DNA of 64,000 bases, taken from the NCBI GenBank assembly GCA_020634755.1, contig JACKBC010000015.1, positions 77,414 through 141,413 of the forward strand, in the 5' to 3' direction. Shown in pieces: positions 26,875 to 38,600 of this stretch (the stretch's first letter is position 1; each line of letters begins with the position of its first letter). The notes under the pieces were generated by a model. The model made no database searches. It saw nothing but the letters and a program-made list of their open reading frames with translations, and had not been told where the DNA came from. A program made the translations under genes and the position numbers. Origin of the DNA: Caldilineaceae bacterium. GTDB lineage: Bacteria > Chloroflexota > Anaerolineae > Caldilineales > Caldilineaceae.

Positions 26875-26906
26875 CTAATCCAGAAAACCTAGGTTTTCTG
26901 GATTAG
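26875..26906. repeat. perfect 32-bp palindrome
   Basis: CTAATCCAGAAAACCT is followed immediately by its exact inverted copy. The half-site TTCTGGATTAGC also occurs near 47121-47132, so the motif recurs in the genome. It lies about 150 bases upstream of the MarR gene and might include an operator. Confidence 0.65.
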
Positions 26907-26930
26907 CTGGAAGGCTTTCTAATCTATAGG

Positions 26931-27008
26931 ACTTACGCAAGCCTAGAGTAAGAATCGCCTTATAAAAGATCGTCTCTTCTCCTGGCGATCCACAGGCGCT
27001 GCGTAAGT
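26931..27008 (+). repeat. TIR element, family 1 (copy A)
   Basis: The 78-bp unit starts ACTTACGCAAGCCTAGAG and ends GGCGCTGCGTAAGT, followed by CGTGATC. Both ends match copy B (32199-32276) closely while the centre differs. Confidence 0.75.
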
Positions 27009-27057
27009 CGTGATCTATTTAAATTTTTGGAAAAGCCTTATCTCACACTAAATTACT

Positions 27058-27510
27058 ATGTCTACACATTTTGATGGGAGCGCCGAGGAGCAACGGGCGC
27101 TAGATGTTTATATTAAGTTGACGCGTTGTGCTGAATCTGTAAACGCGCGCATCAACCAGCGGCTATCCGATCTCAAGTTGACCATTAGCCAGTTTGGCGT
27201 GCTGGAGGCGCTCTATCATCTGGGGCCCATGCACCAAAATGAACTGGGGCAAAAGATTTTGCGCAGCAGCGGCAACATGACCATGGTCATCGACAACCTG
27301 TGCAAGCGTGGCCTGGTGGAGCGCTGCCGCAATGAAGAAGATCGGCGCTACGTTCGCGTTTCGCTGACGCCGGCTGGTCAGCAGCTCATCCATGATTATT
27401 TTCCCGAACACGTTAAAATCGTCCTCGAAGAGATCGGCGTGCTGAGCCCGGCTGAACAAGAAAAATTGCAGCACCTGTGCAAGAAATTAGGGCTAGGCAA
27501 GGTTGGTTGA
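27058..27510 (+). CDS. MarR-family transcriptional regulator
   Basis: This 150-residue winged-helix protein shows the MarR order: N-terminal helix, LTISQFGVLEALYHLGPMHQ (helix 2-3), QKILRSSGNMTMVIDNL (recognition helix), then KRGLVERCRNEEDRRYVRVS, the wing with the conserved D-R motif. MarR proteins usually act as ligand-sensing dimeric repressors of neighbouring genes. No target gene is evident; the gene downstream is the convergent leuS. The family 1 element ends 49 bases before its start codon. Confidence 0.92.
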   Translation: MSTHFDGSAEEQRALDVYIKLTRCAESVNARINQRLSDLKLTISQFGVLEALYHLGPMHQNELGQKILRSSGNMTMVIDNLCKRGLVERCRNEEDRRYVRVSLTPAGQQLIHDYFPEHVKIVLEEIGVLSPAEQEKLQHLCKKLGLGKVG

Positions 27511-27534
27511 GCAGGTGACACGGTGACTGAGCCC

Positions 27535-27585
27535 GTCGAAGTCACCTCTTCACCTTTTCACCCGTTCACCTCTTCACCTTTTCAT
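27535..27585. repeat. short direct repeats between marR and leuS
   Basis: TCACCTCTTCACCTTTTCA occurs twice in succession (about 27541 and 27566), after a GAGCCCGTCGAAG motif of the kind scattered in this genome (also near 1887 and 54475). It is low-complexity and pyrimidine-rich. Confidence 0.5.
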
Positions 27586-27591
27586 CTTCCC

Positions 27592-30102
<2,511 letters not shown>

Positions 30103-30354
30103 AAATGATTCCTCTATACGTAAATCCAAAGATTATGCAGACTATTCGGGGAAGAAATGAATCGAGCAAAAAAGCGGACCCTGCGCTCGTCCAAGGGGAA
30201 GCGGCTCTGGCTTCGCCAAGCGCAGCCTCCAGTTACCCAACATTTTGTTGATTCCACATTAATCTGCGCAATCTGTGTAATCTGTGGACAATAAATATTC
30301 CTGAATGCAAATGAAAATGATACTGTGCAACCGATAGATTGTCAATGTTTCTGG

Positions 30355-30490
30355 TAAAGGGGTGCGTTTCGCTTTGGAGGCGAAAATGGGGCAGGATAGA
30401 ATCCTCGGCTACCATGCAGAAGCCGCGGCTGGGGGTAAATCGCCAAGACGATTTTGCGCTGGTACGCGCCCATTTTTCATGATTGCCCCC
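30355..30490 (+). repeat. structured element, family 5 (copy 1)
   Basis: The word order GGTGCGTTTCGCTTTGGAGG, GCAGGATAGAATCCTCGGC, AGAAGCCGCGGCTGGGG, AAATCGCCAAGACGATTTT, GCGCCCATT matches the reverse complement of 52215-52360. The AGCCG/CGGCT and AAATCG/CGATTT hairpins are kept in both although their loops differ. Confidence 0.65.
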
Positions 30491-30697
30491 CATGGCGTCT
30501 TGATGTGGCAAGGCGTCTGCTTCCTAACGATTTCTTGAACTTTTCTGAGAAACTATGTACGAATTATTTGGGTCTTATACGGGTATTATACGCTTTGCGC
30601 AAATGCGTAACTTTTTATTTGACCGCGGCGTCATTGATTGCAACTTGGTGTAACAACACCAATCAAAAATTTGGTTCTGTTTGAGTAATAACTGACG

Positions 30698-30771
30698 TTA
30701 CGCAGCGACAGCTAGTCTGCTAAAGAGAAACAGGGACGTCGGCGAGCCGACTTTTCCCCAGGCTTGCGTAA
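30698..30771 (-). repeat. diverged family 1 element (copy E)
   Basis: It starts TTACGCAGCG and ends GGCTTGCGTAA, keeping both family ends but with a new centre that contains a GTCGGCGAGCCGAC hairpin. It is the least conserved of the five copies. Confidence 0.5.
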
Positions 30772-31041
30772 CATAAGTAATAAATTGCCAAGCTCAAATG
30801 AACCACAGTTGAATAGTCTGAACGCAATATCTTCGAACCAGTAGCTCCAAGATCGCATTCACTCACTGCCACAAGCGGCGCGCCCACCACAGGCGGCGCG
30901 CCAAGCCGCCACCGCCGGCAAGACTCCATTTGGTGCTTTGGATACCTATATTGACGATTGTGCGACTTGCAAGCAAGCCGTCTGTTTAGGCTTGCGTCCG
31001 TTTCGCTCAGTTTGAAATTTTCTATATCGGGAAGAAATTAG

Positions 31042-32106
31042 ATGAAGCGTCTATTATGCGGAATAATTTTGGGCTTTGGCCTGTGTCTGACCTTACTTTG
31101 GCTGGTGGAAACCAACCGCGGCGCCCTGATCCAAACCGCGCTGGCCCAGTCGCCCGTCTCTGACCCAGCCATTTATGACAAGCCAATTCCAGATACGATA
31201 CAGTCGAATGCGGTTTCCCGGGATGTCCTTGAATATGGCCGGTTGGTCTTTGTAGCCAGCCGCCGCATTGCCGATAATGCCCTGGCTGAAATTGCCCCCA
31301 AGCTGCTGGCCGCGCGCGAAAGCGATACCCAATGGGTCTTTACGTCCAATGAAATTTTAACGGCCCTTTTCCAGACCGCCGAGACAGAATTGGCCACCAT
31401 CGAGCCGCCGGCCAGCACGCTGGGCGCGCACCAAACGCTCATGCAGGCGCTGGATAATTGCAGCCAATCTGTGCAATCGGCCGGACAGGGCTTTGAGACC
31501 ATCAAGCCCGAATATATTGAGCAAGCGCTAGAGCAGATGAACCGCTGTGCACACCAGGTGGCCGACGCCACCGATATGATGCTGGCGCTGGGCCAGGAGA
31601 CGACCAGCACCACGACTTTGCCTGCGCCCACGGCTGCCTCGACATTGACCTTGGCACCCACGGCCACGTCGATTGTAACGTCTACTGCCCCATTGACAAC
31701 CACGGCCATGATGACCGCGACTTCCACGGCAACGCCCACGGTAATGCCCACTTCCACGGTAACGCCCACTTTTACGGCGGCGGCCCTGCCCACAGAGTCA
31801 CCCACCGCCGTGCTGCTGACGCCGGCGCCGTTGGCTACGATTGCGCCATTAGCTACGATTGCGCCGCTGGCCACGTTGACCGATACGCAGAGCAGCCAGG
31901 TCGATGCGCCCGTATATGTCTTTGATCCACGGCTCATTATGAACACCCCGGCCAGCTGCAACTGTTCCACCAAGCGTTACTGGTGCGCCAACTTTGTCTC
32001 GCAAGCCGACGCCCAAATTTGCTATGACCGCTGTCAGGCCCAGGTCGGCTTCGACGTGCATGAGCTGGATCCGGACCAAGACGGTATGGCGTGCGAAGAA
32101 AGGTGA
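31042..32106 (+). CDS. secreted protein with C-terminal Excalibur calcium-binding domain
   Basis: The 354-residue product has a signal peptide (hydrophobic residues 4-22), a helical region to about 185 and a Thr/Pro/Ala-rich linker (about 190-290), which includes a tandem ATIAPL repeat. The C-terminal module has paired cysteines (CNCSTKRYWC, ICYDRC) and the Excalibur loop DPDQDGMACEER. Excalibur domains occur on extracellular proteins and bind calcium through the DxDxDGxxCE motif. The Thr-rich linker is a plausible glycosylation target, and glycosyltransferase genes follow. Function unknown. Confidence 0.75.
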   Translation: MKRLLCGIILGFGLCLTLLWLVETNRGALIQTALAQSPVSDPAIYDKPIPDTIQSNAVSRDVLEYGRLVFVASRRIADNALAEIAPKLLAARESDTQWVFTSNEILTALFQTAETELATIEPPASTLGAHQTLMQALDNCSQSVQSAGQGFETIKPEYIEQALEQMNRCAHQVADATDMMLALGQETTSTTTLPAPTAASTLTLAPTATSIVTSTAPLTTTAMMTATSTATPTVMPTSTVTPTFTAAALPTESPTAVLLTPAPLATIAPLATIAPLATLTDTQSSQVDAPVYVFDPRLIMNTPASCNCSTKRYWCANFVSQADAQICYDRCQAQVGFDVHELDPDQDGMACEER

Positions 32107-32198
32107 TTTTTCGCACATCCAGGCAAATACCACAGGTTGAGCGTCCCCCATTCTGCGTGCAATCTGTTCCTTATACGCCCTGGGAAGAATATATCACG

Positions 32199-32276
32199 AC
32201 TTACGCAGCGCCCGTGGATCGTCTGGCGTACATAACATAGCTGACCTAGCAATTTTTCCTCTAGGCTTGCGTAAGT
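32199..32276 (-). repeat. TIR element, family 1 (copy B)
   Basis: This 78-bp copy is bounded by ACTTACGCA and TGCGTAAGT. Its minus strand matches copy A for the first 20 and last 30 bases. It lies in the 285-base gap between the Excalibur gene and the first GT2 gene; nothing else is seen in that gap. Confidence 0.75.
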
Positions 32277-32391
32277 CCTCTATATGTTGATCGGTAGATT
32301 ACGCGCGTTGTACATCCTGACGCACCAGCGGCGCCGCATGATTCATCTTCTGATCAATACCAACACATCACAGGTTTGAGAAGGTTGTTGT

Positions 32392-33378
32392 ATGAGTACT
32401 TCTTTTGTGAATGACATGTTAGCCCCCATGGGGCAGCCGGCCATTCATCATTCACAGACATTGGCCCCTGGTTTGGCTGGCAGCGATGCGCCCACGCACA
32501 TCGTTGCCCTGATTGCGGCCTATAACGAGGCCCGCTTTATTGGCAGCGTGGTCATCGGCGCCCGCGCCTTTGTAGATACCGTGGTGGTAGTAGACGACGG
32601 TTCGGCTGACGACACGCGGCGCATAGCTGAAAGCGCCGGCGCCCACGTATTGCCCATGCCGCAAAATGGCGGCAAAGGCGCGGCGCTGCAGCACGGTTTG
32701 AAATTTGTGCTGGAAACCTATAGCCAGTGCGCCATTGTGCTGCTGGACGGAGACGGCCAGCACGACCCCAACGAAATTCCCACCGTGGTCCAGCCTATTT
32801 TGGCCAACGATGCCGACATGGTGGTGGGCTCGCGCTTTCTAGACGTGCGCAGCCAGATCCCTTGGTGGCGGCAGATCGGCCAGCACAGCCTGACGCTGGT
32901 GACTAATGTGGCCTCGGGCGCCCCACTGACCGATTCGCAGAGCGGCTTTCGGGCGCTTTCCAGTCGGGCGGCGCAAAAGTTTACCTTCTCTGGCAAAGGC
33001 TTTTCCGTGGAATCGGAGATGCAATTTGCCGCCCGTCAACACGACTTGCGCGTGCAGGAAATCTCGATTACCTGCGTCTACGAAGAGCCGCCCAAACGCA
33101 ACCCCGTCAAACACGGCCTGCAAGTGCTAGACGGCATTCTGCGCATGGTGCTGCAACTGCGGCCCCTCTTTTTCTTTGGCCTGCTGTCCGCCACCATGCT
33201 GATGATGGGACTAGTTTTGGGGCTCAAAGTGGTGACAAACTTCAATACCTATCACGAACTGGCGGTGGGCTACGCCCTGATTACAGTGATGCTGGTCGTC
33301 ATGGGCAGCATATTTCTTTCAACCGGCGTCACGCTGCATGCGCTGCGTTCGTTCCTGGCCCAGCGGCTGGATAAATAG
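32392..33378 (+). CDS. GT2 glycosyltransferase with C-terminal membrane helices
   Basis: The 328-residue protein has a GT-A domain of the dolichol/polyprenyl-phosphate sugar transferase kind: ALIAAYNEARFIGSVV, VVVDDGSADDT, LLDGDGQHDP (DxD) and SQSGFRALSSRA. Two hydrophobic helices follow (about residues 255-285 and 293-315). Relatives transfer a sugar to a lipid phosphate carrier at the inner membrane face, feeding later GT-C enzymes. It starts the run of glycosyltransferases that extends to 43.4 kb. Confidence 0.88.
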   Translation: MSTSFVNDMLAPMGQPAIHHSQTLAPGLAGSDAPTHIVALIAAYNEARFIGSVVIGARAFVDTVVVVDDGSADDTRRIAESAGAHVLPMPQNGGKGAALQHGLKFVLETYSQCAIVLLDGDGQHDPNEIPTVVQPILANDADMVVGSRFLDVRSQIPWWRQIGQHSLTLVTNVASGAPLTDSQSGFRALSSRAAQKFTFSGKGFSVESEMQFAARQHDLRVQEISITCVYEEPPKRNPVKHGLQVLDGILRMVLQLRPLFFFGLLSATMLMMGLVLGLKVVTNFNTYHELAVGYALITVMLVVMGSIFLSTGVTLHALRSFLAQRLDK

Positions 33379-33428
33379 GAAGCTGTCAGCATTTCAGCTA
33401 GTTAGCTAATGGCTGACTAGCTAACAAG

Positions 33429-34496
33429 GTGATTATGAACAATATCGAAAGCGCAAACCCACGTTGCAGCGTGATCATTGTGGGATATAACAGTGCCGCC
33501 GATCTGCGGCCACTGCTGGCCATGCTGACGGCGCGGCTGGAGCCCGACGTGGAACTAATTTTGGTGGACAATGCGTCGACCGATGAGACGGCGCAGGTGG
33601 CAGCGGACTATGCGCCCCAGGTGCGCTATGAAAAGCTGGCGCAGAATATTGGTTTTGCCGGCGGCAACAATGCTGGCGCCGCGCTAGCCCGCGGAGATAT
33701 ATTAATCTTCTTAAATCCTGATACTATGCCTCATGCCGGCTGGCTCAATGAACTAGTGCGGCCGCTGTTAGAAAAAGAAGTGGGCATGAGCACGGCGCGC
33801 ATTATCCACGCCCGCCGACCGCATCTGATCAACACCTGCGGCAACGACATTACGTGGACCGGGCTGACCGTCTGTCGTGGATTGGACCAGCCAGTAGACC
33901 TGTGGGATACACCAGACGAGGTGGCGGCAGTTTCGGGCGCTTGCTTTGCCATCCGGCGGTCGCTTTTTAAAGAGTTGAATGGCTTTGACGAGCGCTTTTT
34001 TCTTTACTACGAAGACACGGATCTATCGCTGCGCGTGCGGCTGGCAGGCTATCGCATTGTGTACGCGCCGCGGGCCGTGGTGGCGCACCGCTATGTCTTT
34101 AAATTTAGCGCGCAAAAAGCCTATTATCAGGAACGCAACCGCTGGCTGGCGCTGCTCAAAACGCTGCGCTGGCCTACGTTACTCTTGCTGCTGCCCGGTC
34201 TGCTGCTGGGCGAATTGATGGCCTGGTGCTACGCCGGTCTCAACGGCAGGGACCACGTGCGGGCCAAGGCGCGCGGCTGGCGCTGGCTGTGCCGCAACCA
34301 TGCGCTGATCCGCCAGGCGCGACGCGAAACCTTTGCGCAACGCCGCACGTCGGACGCCGCGCTGCTGCGCCACTGGTCGCCCACGCTGCGCTTTACCGGA
34401 ACCGTGCCTGATACCGTGGCCTATGTGCTGGAAGGTGCGGCCTATTGGCTGCTGCGGGCGTATGGCGGCTTTTGCCGGCGCGTGGCGGTCTGGTGA
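33429..34496 (+). CDS. GT2 glycosyltransferase, rhamnosyltransferase-like
   Basis: The 355-residue GT-A protein shows SVIIVGYNSAADLRPLL, LVDNASTDETAQ, FLNPDTMPHAGWL and FFLYYEDTDLSLRVRLAGY, typical of WbbL-like enzymes that extend surface polysaccharides. It closely resembles the 41210-42271 protein of the same locus. A short hydrophobic segment near residue 250 may tether it to the membrane. Confidence 0.88.
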   Translation: MIMNNIESANPRCSVIIVGYNSAADLRPLLAMLTARLEPDVELILVDNASTDETAQVAADYAPQVRYEKLAQNIGFAGGNNAGAALARGDILIFLNPDTMPHAGWLNELVRPLLEKEVGMSTARIIHARRPHLINTCGNDITWTGLTVCRGLDQPVDLWDTPDEVAAVSGACFAIRRSLFKELNGFDERFFLYYEDTDLSLRVRLAGYRIVYAPRAVVAHRYVFKFSAQKAYYQERNRWLALLKTLRWPTLLLLLPGLLLGELMAWCYAGLNGRDHVRAKARGWRWLCRNHALIRQARRETFAQRRTSDAALLRHWSPTLRFTGTVPDTVAYVLEGAAYWLLRAYGGFCRRVAVW

Positions 34497-34510
34497 GGGG
34501 AGCAAATCGC

Positions 34511-35665
34511 ATGAAAATTGCGCACGTCACCGCCACCTTTCCACCCTATTATAGCGGCACTGGTATGGTCTGTTATCATAACGCGCGCGGGCTGGCTGCA
34601 TTGGGTCACGAGGTTACGGTGTTTACCGCGGATCACCCGCAAGGGGAGTTGGATCCTCCTACAGGTGTACGAGTTGTGCGCTTACCGGTAGCATTTCGAT
34701 TTGGCAATGCGCCTTTTCTGCTGGATCTTTTGCGTATTGCCGAATATGACGTGATCCACCTGCACCATCCATTTATTTTCGGTGCTGAAATGATTAGCGC
34801 GGCCGCGCGGCGAGCGGGAATTCCATACGTGCTGACGCATCACAACGATCTGATCGGAACCGGGCTGCGCCATCAGCTTTTTACGCTGTACACCCGCGTC
34901 AGCAGCCGCGCCATCTTTGGCAACGCCAGCCGTTTGTGCGCCGTATCGCTGGATCACGCCGACCATTGTCAGCTTGCGCCGCTCTTTGCCCAATATCGGG
35001 ACAAAGTGGTGGAGGCGCCCAATGGGGTTGATGCGCAACACTTCCGGCCCGATGTGGATTGCGCCTTTGTGCGCCGGCAGATTGGCGTCGCGCCCGACAC
35101 CCCCGTTGTGCTCTTTGTGGCGGCGCTGGACGTGGCGCATCACTTTAAGGGCGCGGGGTTGTTTTTGGCAGCGGTCGCCCAGCTATTGAAAAGTGATAAA
35201 GGCGGAATAGATGCCCATTTTGTGCTGATTGGCGATGGTGACTTAAAAATCAGCCTCATTCGGCAGGCGCAATCGTTGGGCGTTGGCGAGCGCACGCACT
35301 TTTTGGGCAACATCCCCAATCAGCAGCTCCCGCCCTATTACGCAGCGGCGGACGTAACAGTGTTGCCATCGTCGCCGCCCGAGTCCTTTGGCATGGTGCT
35401 GATTGAAAGCATGGCCTGCGGCACGCCGGTAATCGCCAGCGACATTGCCGGCGTGCGTTCGGTAGTGAATCATGGCGTGGACGGCTTGCTGATGCGGCAC
35501 GGTGATGGTGACGATCTGGTGGCTCAATTGCAAAAAATGGTGATGGATGCCAAACTGCGCCAAAGTATGGCGCTGGCAGGACGCGCCAAAGTGGAACGCA
35601 AGTACGCTTGGGAGAAAGTCTGCGCCAAGCTATCCGCCATGTATCACGAAATTCAACACACATAA
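34511..35665 (+). CDS. GT4 glycosyltransferase
   Basis: This GT-B retaining glycosyltransferase starts MKIAHVTATFPPYYSGTGM, the usual GT4 opening with a glycine-rich loop, and ends with the donor-site signature SPPESFGMVLIESMACGTPV. The ATG at 34511, 14 bases past the preceding stop, fits the family. An upstream frame overlapping the previous gene is rejected. It likely adds a sugar to a lipid-linked glycan. Confidence 0.88.
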   Translation: MKIAHVTATFPPYYSGTGMVCYHNARGLAALGHEVTVFTADHPQGELDPPTGVRVVRLPVAFRFGNAPFLLDLLRIAEYDVIHLHHPFIFGAEMISAAARRAGIPYVLTHHNDLIGTGLRHQLFTLYTRVSSRAIFGNASRLCAVSLDHADHCQLAPLFAQYRDKVVEAPNGVDAQHFRPDVDCAFVRRQIGVAPDTPVVLFVAALDVAHHFKGAGLFLAAVAQLLKSDKGGIDAHFVLIGDGDLKISLIRQAQSLGVGERTHFLGNIPNQQLPPYYAAADVTVLPSSPPESFGMVLIESMACGTPVIASDIAGVRSVVNHGVDGLLMRHGDGDDLVAQLQKMVMDAKLRQSMALAGRAKVERKYAWEKVCAKLSAMYHEIQHT

Positions 35666-35667
35666 TT

Positions 35668-38600
35668 ATGAATATTGTTCGCGGCGCTGCCTTCTTGATG
35701 ATTGGCAGCTTCATTGCGCAGGCGCTAAGCGCAGGGACTGGTCTGCTGATCGCACGACGAGCCGGCCTGGATGCATATGGGCAGTATGCTACAGCCTTTG
35801 CGCTAGCAGGCGCTTTTGCGCAGACATTCTTGTTTGGCATAGACAGCATTTTGCCGCGCGAAATTGCCAAGTGTCCACGGGCGGTAGCTAACGTTTTAGT
35901 CAATACATTGATACCCGTGCTGGTCTGGTCGATGCTGATTGTGGCAGTCATCGTGCTGGTGGGCATAGAGTTGGGATTTAGCGGCAACGTACTTACTATC
36001 CTGCTGATGGCGGCGCCGATTTTTGCCCTGCGCGGTCTGATTAACCTGGGCCGTTCAGCACTGCGCGGCCTGGAACGTATGCAAAAGGATGCGATGATTC
36101 AGGTCATCGAAGCGCTGCTGGTGTTGGTGGCGATAGCGGCCACACTTGCCGTTTCACCCTCCATTTTGCACGCCATCCTGGCTATGTTGGCAGCCGAACT
36201 GCTGGCGCTAGGATACATGGTTCATTTGAGTATGCGCAGTTTTACGGGCTCCGTTCGTTTTGCGTGGCGAACGAGTATCCAGTTAATGCAGGCGGCTGTA
36301 CCGGTGGGCGCCACGTTTATGCTCATGGGATTCAATTTCCGTTTAGATACAATTATCCTGTCGGCATATCATTCTGAAACAGAAGTGGGGCTTTATTCTG
36401 CCGCCTTCAGCATTATTGTACTGACCAGCGCCATAAGCCTGGTTTCGGCGGCGATCTTGCCGCGTCTCTCGGCCCTGGCCGATTCGAATCGAGATGAATT
36501 TCGCAATTTGTGGGGCACAGGTTTGCGCTATACGCTGATTATAGGACAGGGTGTGGGAATGAGCATTAGTTGGCTGGCGCCGTGGCTCATACACCTTTTG
36601 TACGGCGTCGAATTTACAGCGGCCACGCCGCTGCTGCGCGTCCTGGGCATTGTGGCCACGCTACCCTTTATCAATCGCTATTTGTGGGACGTTCTGATCG
36701 CCCTTGGTGAGCAGAAGTCAATCTTTCTTTCAGCCATTGTTTCGGCGCTAGCCACACTGCTTTGTGGCCTCTTCGTAATCCCCATTTGGGGTGTTTATGG
36801 AGCCGCGGCCACTGCTATCATACGTGAAGTGTGCCAGCTATGCGTACTTGGTTATTTTGCGTTTCGCTGCGCCCCCGCCATCCGTTGGCAAGAGGCGGTT
36901 TGGGCCCCCGTTGGTGCGGCTTTGACCATGCTGATTATTCTGATTTTTGTTCAAGTTCAACATCTAAGTGATATGTACGCACTATTCATGCTGCCCTTCG
37001 GCATTCTACTCTATCTGGCCGCGCTGCTGTTCACCAATGGCATTCAGCGGCGCGAGCTGGCCGGTTGGAGCAAGCGTTTGGCCGTGCTGGCGGTGATAGC
37101 CGGAAGTGCAGGACTGCTGGTACATCCGCAGACAGCGCTGGCGGCCCAAAGTTGTCCTTCCGCCTATCAAGCGCTCGACGCCAATGGTGATGGCCGCGCC
37201 GAAGCCCTGCAAATTGCGGCCCATTTTAGCCTGGCCGCGCAGGATCAAATTACCGTCTATTTGAGTGCAGATCAAACCGACGCGCGGCCCGCCGACCGGA
37301 GCTGCTGGACCGATTATGTGGATTTTGTTGATGAAACGTGGGTCTTTGACGCCGGCGCCAATGGCGACGCCAACCTGATTATCTTTTTTGCGCGGTCGGG
37401 CAATGCCCTCACCGCCGAGCTGTATGATGACCTGGATGGCGACAATGCGGTGGCCTATGCCGTACAGGACAATCGGGTTGTGATTGGCGAAACGTTACCC
37501 CAAACCAGGCGCGCCGCCACGTGGTCGATGCGGGTGGTGGCGCCGGCCGGCTGGTGGGTGCGGCCGGGGAATGGTGACGCCATGCGGGCCAACTACAACC
37601 TGAATTTGTACGTCAACGGCAATATTGAGGCCGTCTTTGGCACAAGCCAATTTGCCGATCTGTTGCAGAACGATGCCAATGTTGACTTCGAGATTCAAGT
37701 CTATGACGTGGACGATGATGGCCACCCCGAATACGATCTGCGCTTTTTGCCCGCGCTGCTGCGGCTGCGCGGGTTGGGCGGCTTTAATACGCATCTAATG
37801 ATGAATCTGGCCGACAACGAAGAGGTGCTGCCGCCCGGTGCATATTGGCCCTATGTGGGCGCGGCCGCGGAGTCCACCAACAACGTAATTCAGCGCACCA
37901 ACAGCCAACGGCAGCCGCCCATTCTGGTCGATTGGAATGCCAGCAAAATCGTGGCCATTCACGAAATGGTGGCCTCGCGGGCGGGCGAGAACAACTGCTT
38001 CTATTACAGCAGCACGCGTCCCCAGGCCGGCGCCCCGAGCGATATGAATTTTGAGGCGCCCTTTTGTTTCTACGATCTGGCGGGCGATCAGGATGCGATC
38101 CCCGAGCTGATTATCCGCAACCAATATTGGACGCCCAACGATCCGATTTTTCTGCTCGGTCAGTTTCCGCACCCGCTGGCCCAGGTGCGCTATTCGTGGG
38201 ATCAAAACAACGATGGCGCATTGGATTACGCGCTAGGGTTGACGGGGCGCAAAACGTTGGATGCAAGCGTGCGCGTGCTCGATTATGAGCTGAATACAGT
38301 GCCGTACGCAGATTTTCCGGCGTGGGCCATGCAGAATAATTGGGACACAGCCGTCTTTGTGGCTGCCGAAAAAGAGTACTTTTCCAACGAGGGCATCTAT
38401 GAAGTGGATCTGCCGCTCGATCTGGTGGCCAATTATTTGACCGGTCGCACGACCGCCATGCCCGAAGCCGACATCGACGAATACATGCGCAACGTGATTT
38501 CTGGGGCGACGCGCGGCCTGCGGCTCGAGCGCAATTTGCACTTCGATCAGCCGCCCCAGCTCTATTTCAGCCCCATTGATGGTCAAGTGCATCTGCTCAA

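Larger units (their letters stand above)
26620..27057. other. divergent region between NUDIX and MarR genes
   Basis: The 438 bases contain two perfect palindromes (26738-26770 and 26875-26906) and a family 1 element (26931-27008), the last directly upstream of the MarR gene. They must contain the promoters of both divergent genes, but I could not pick them out with confidence. Confidence 0.5.
30103..31041. other. leuS/Excalibur-protein divergent region
   Basis: No gene is visible over 939 bases. It holds a family 5 hairpin element (30355-30490) and a diverged family 1 element (30698-30771). GC-rich runs near 30870-30910 contain the words GGCGCGCC and its neighbours in partial repeat. Confidence 0.6.
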
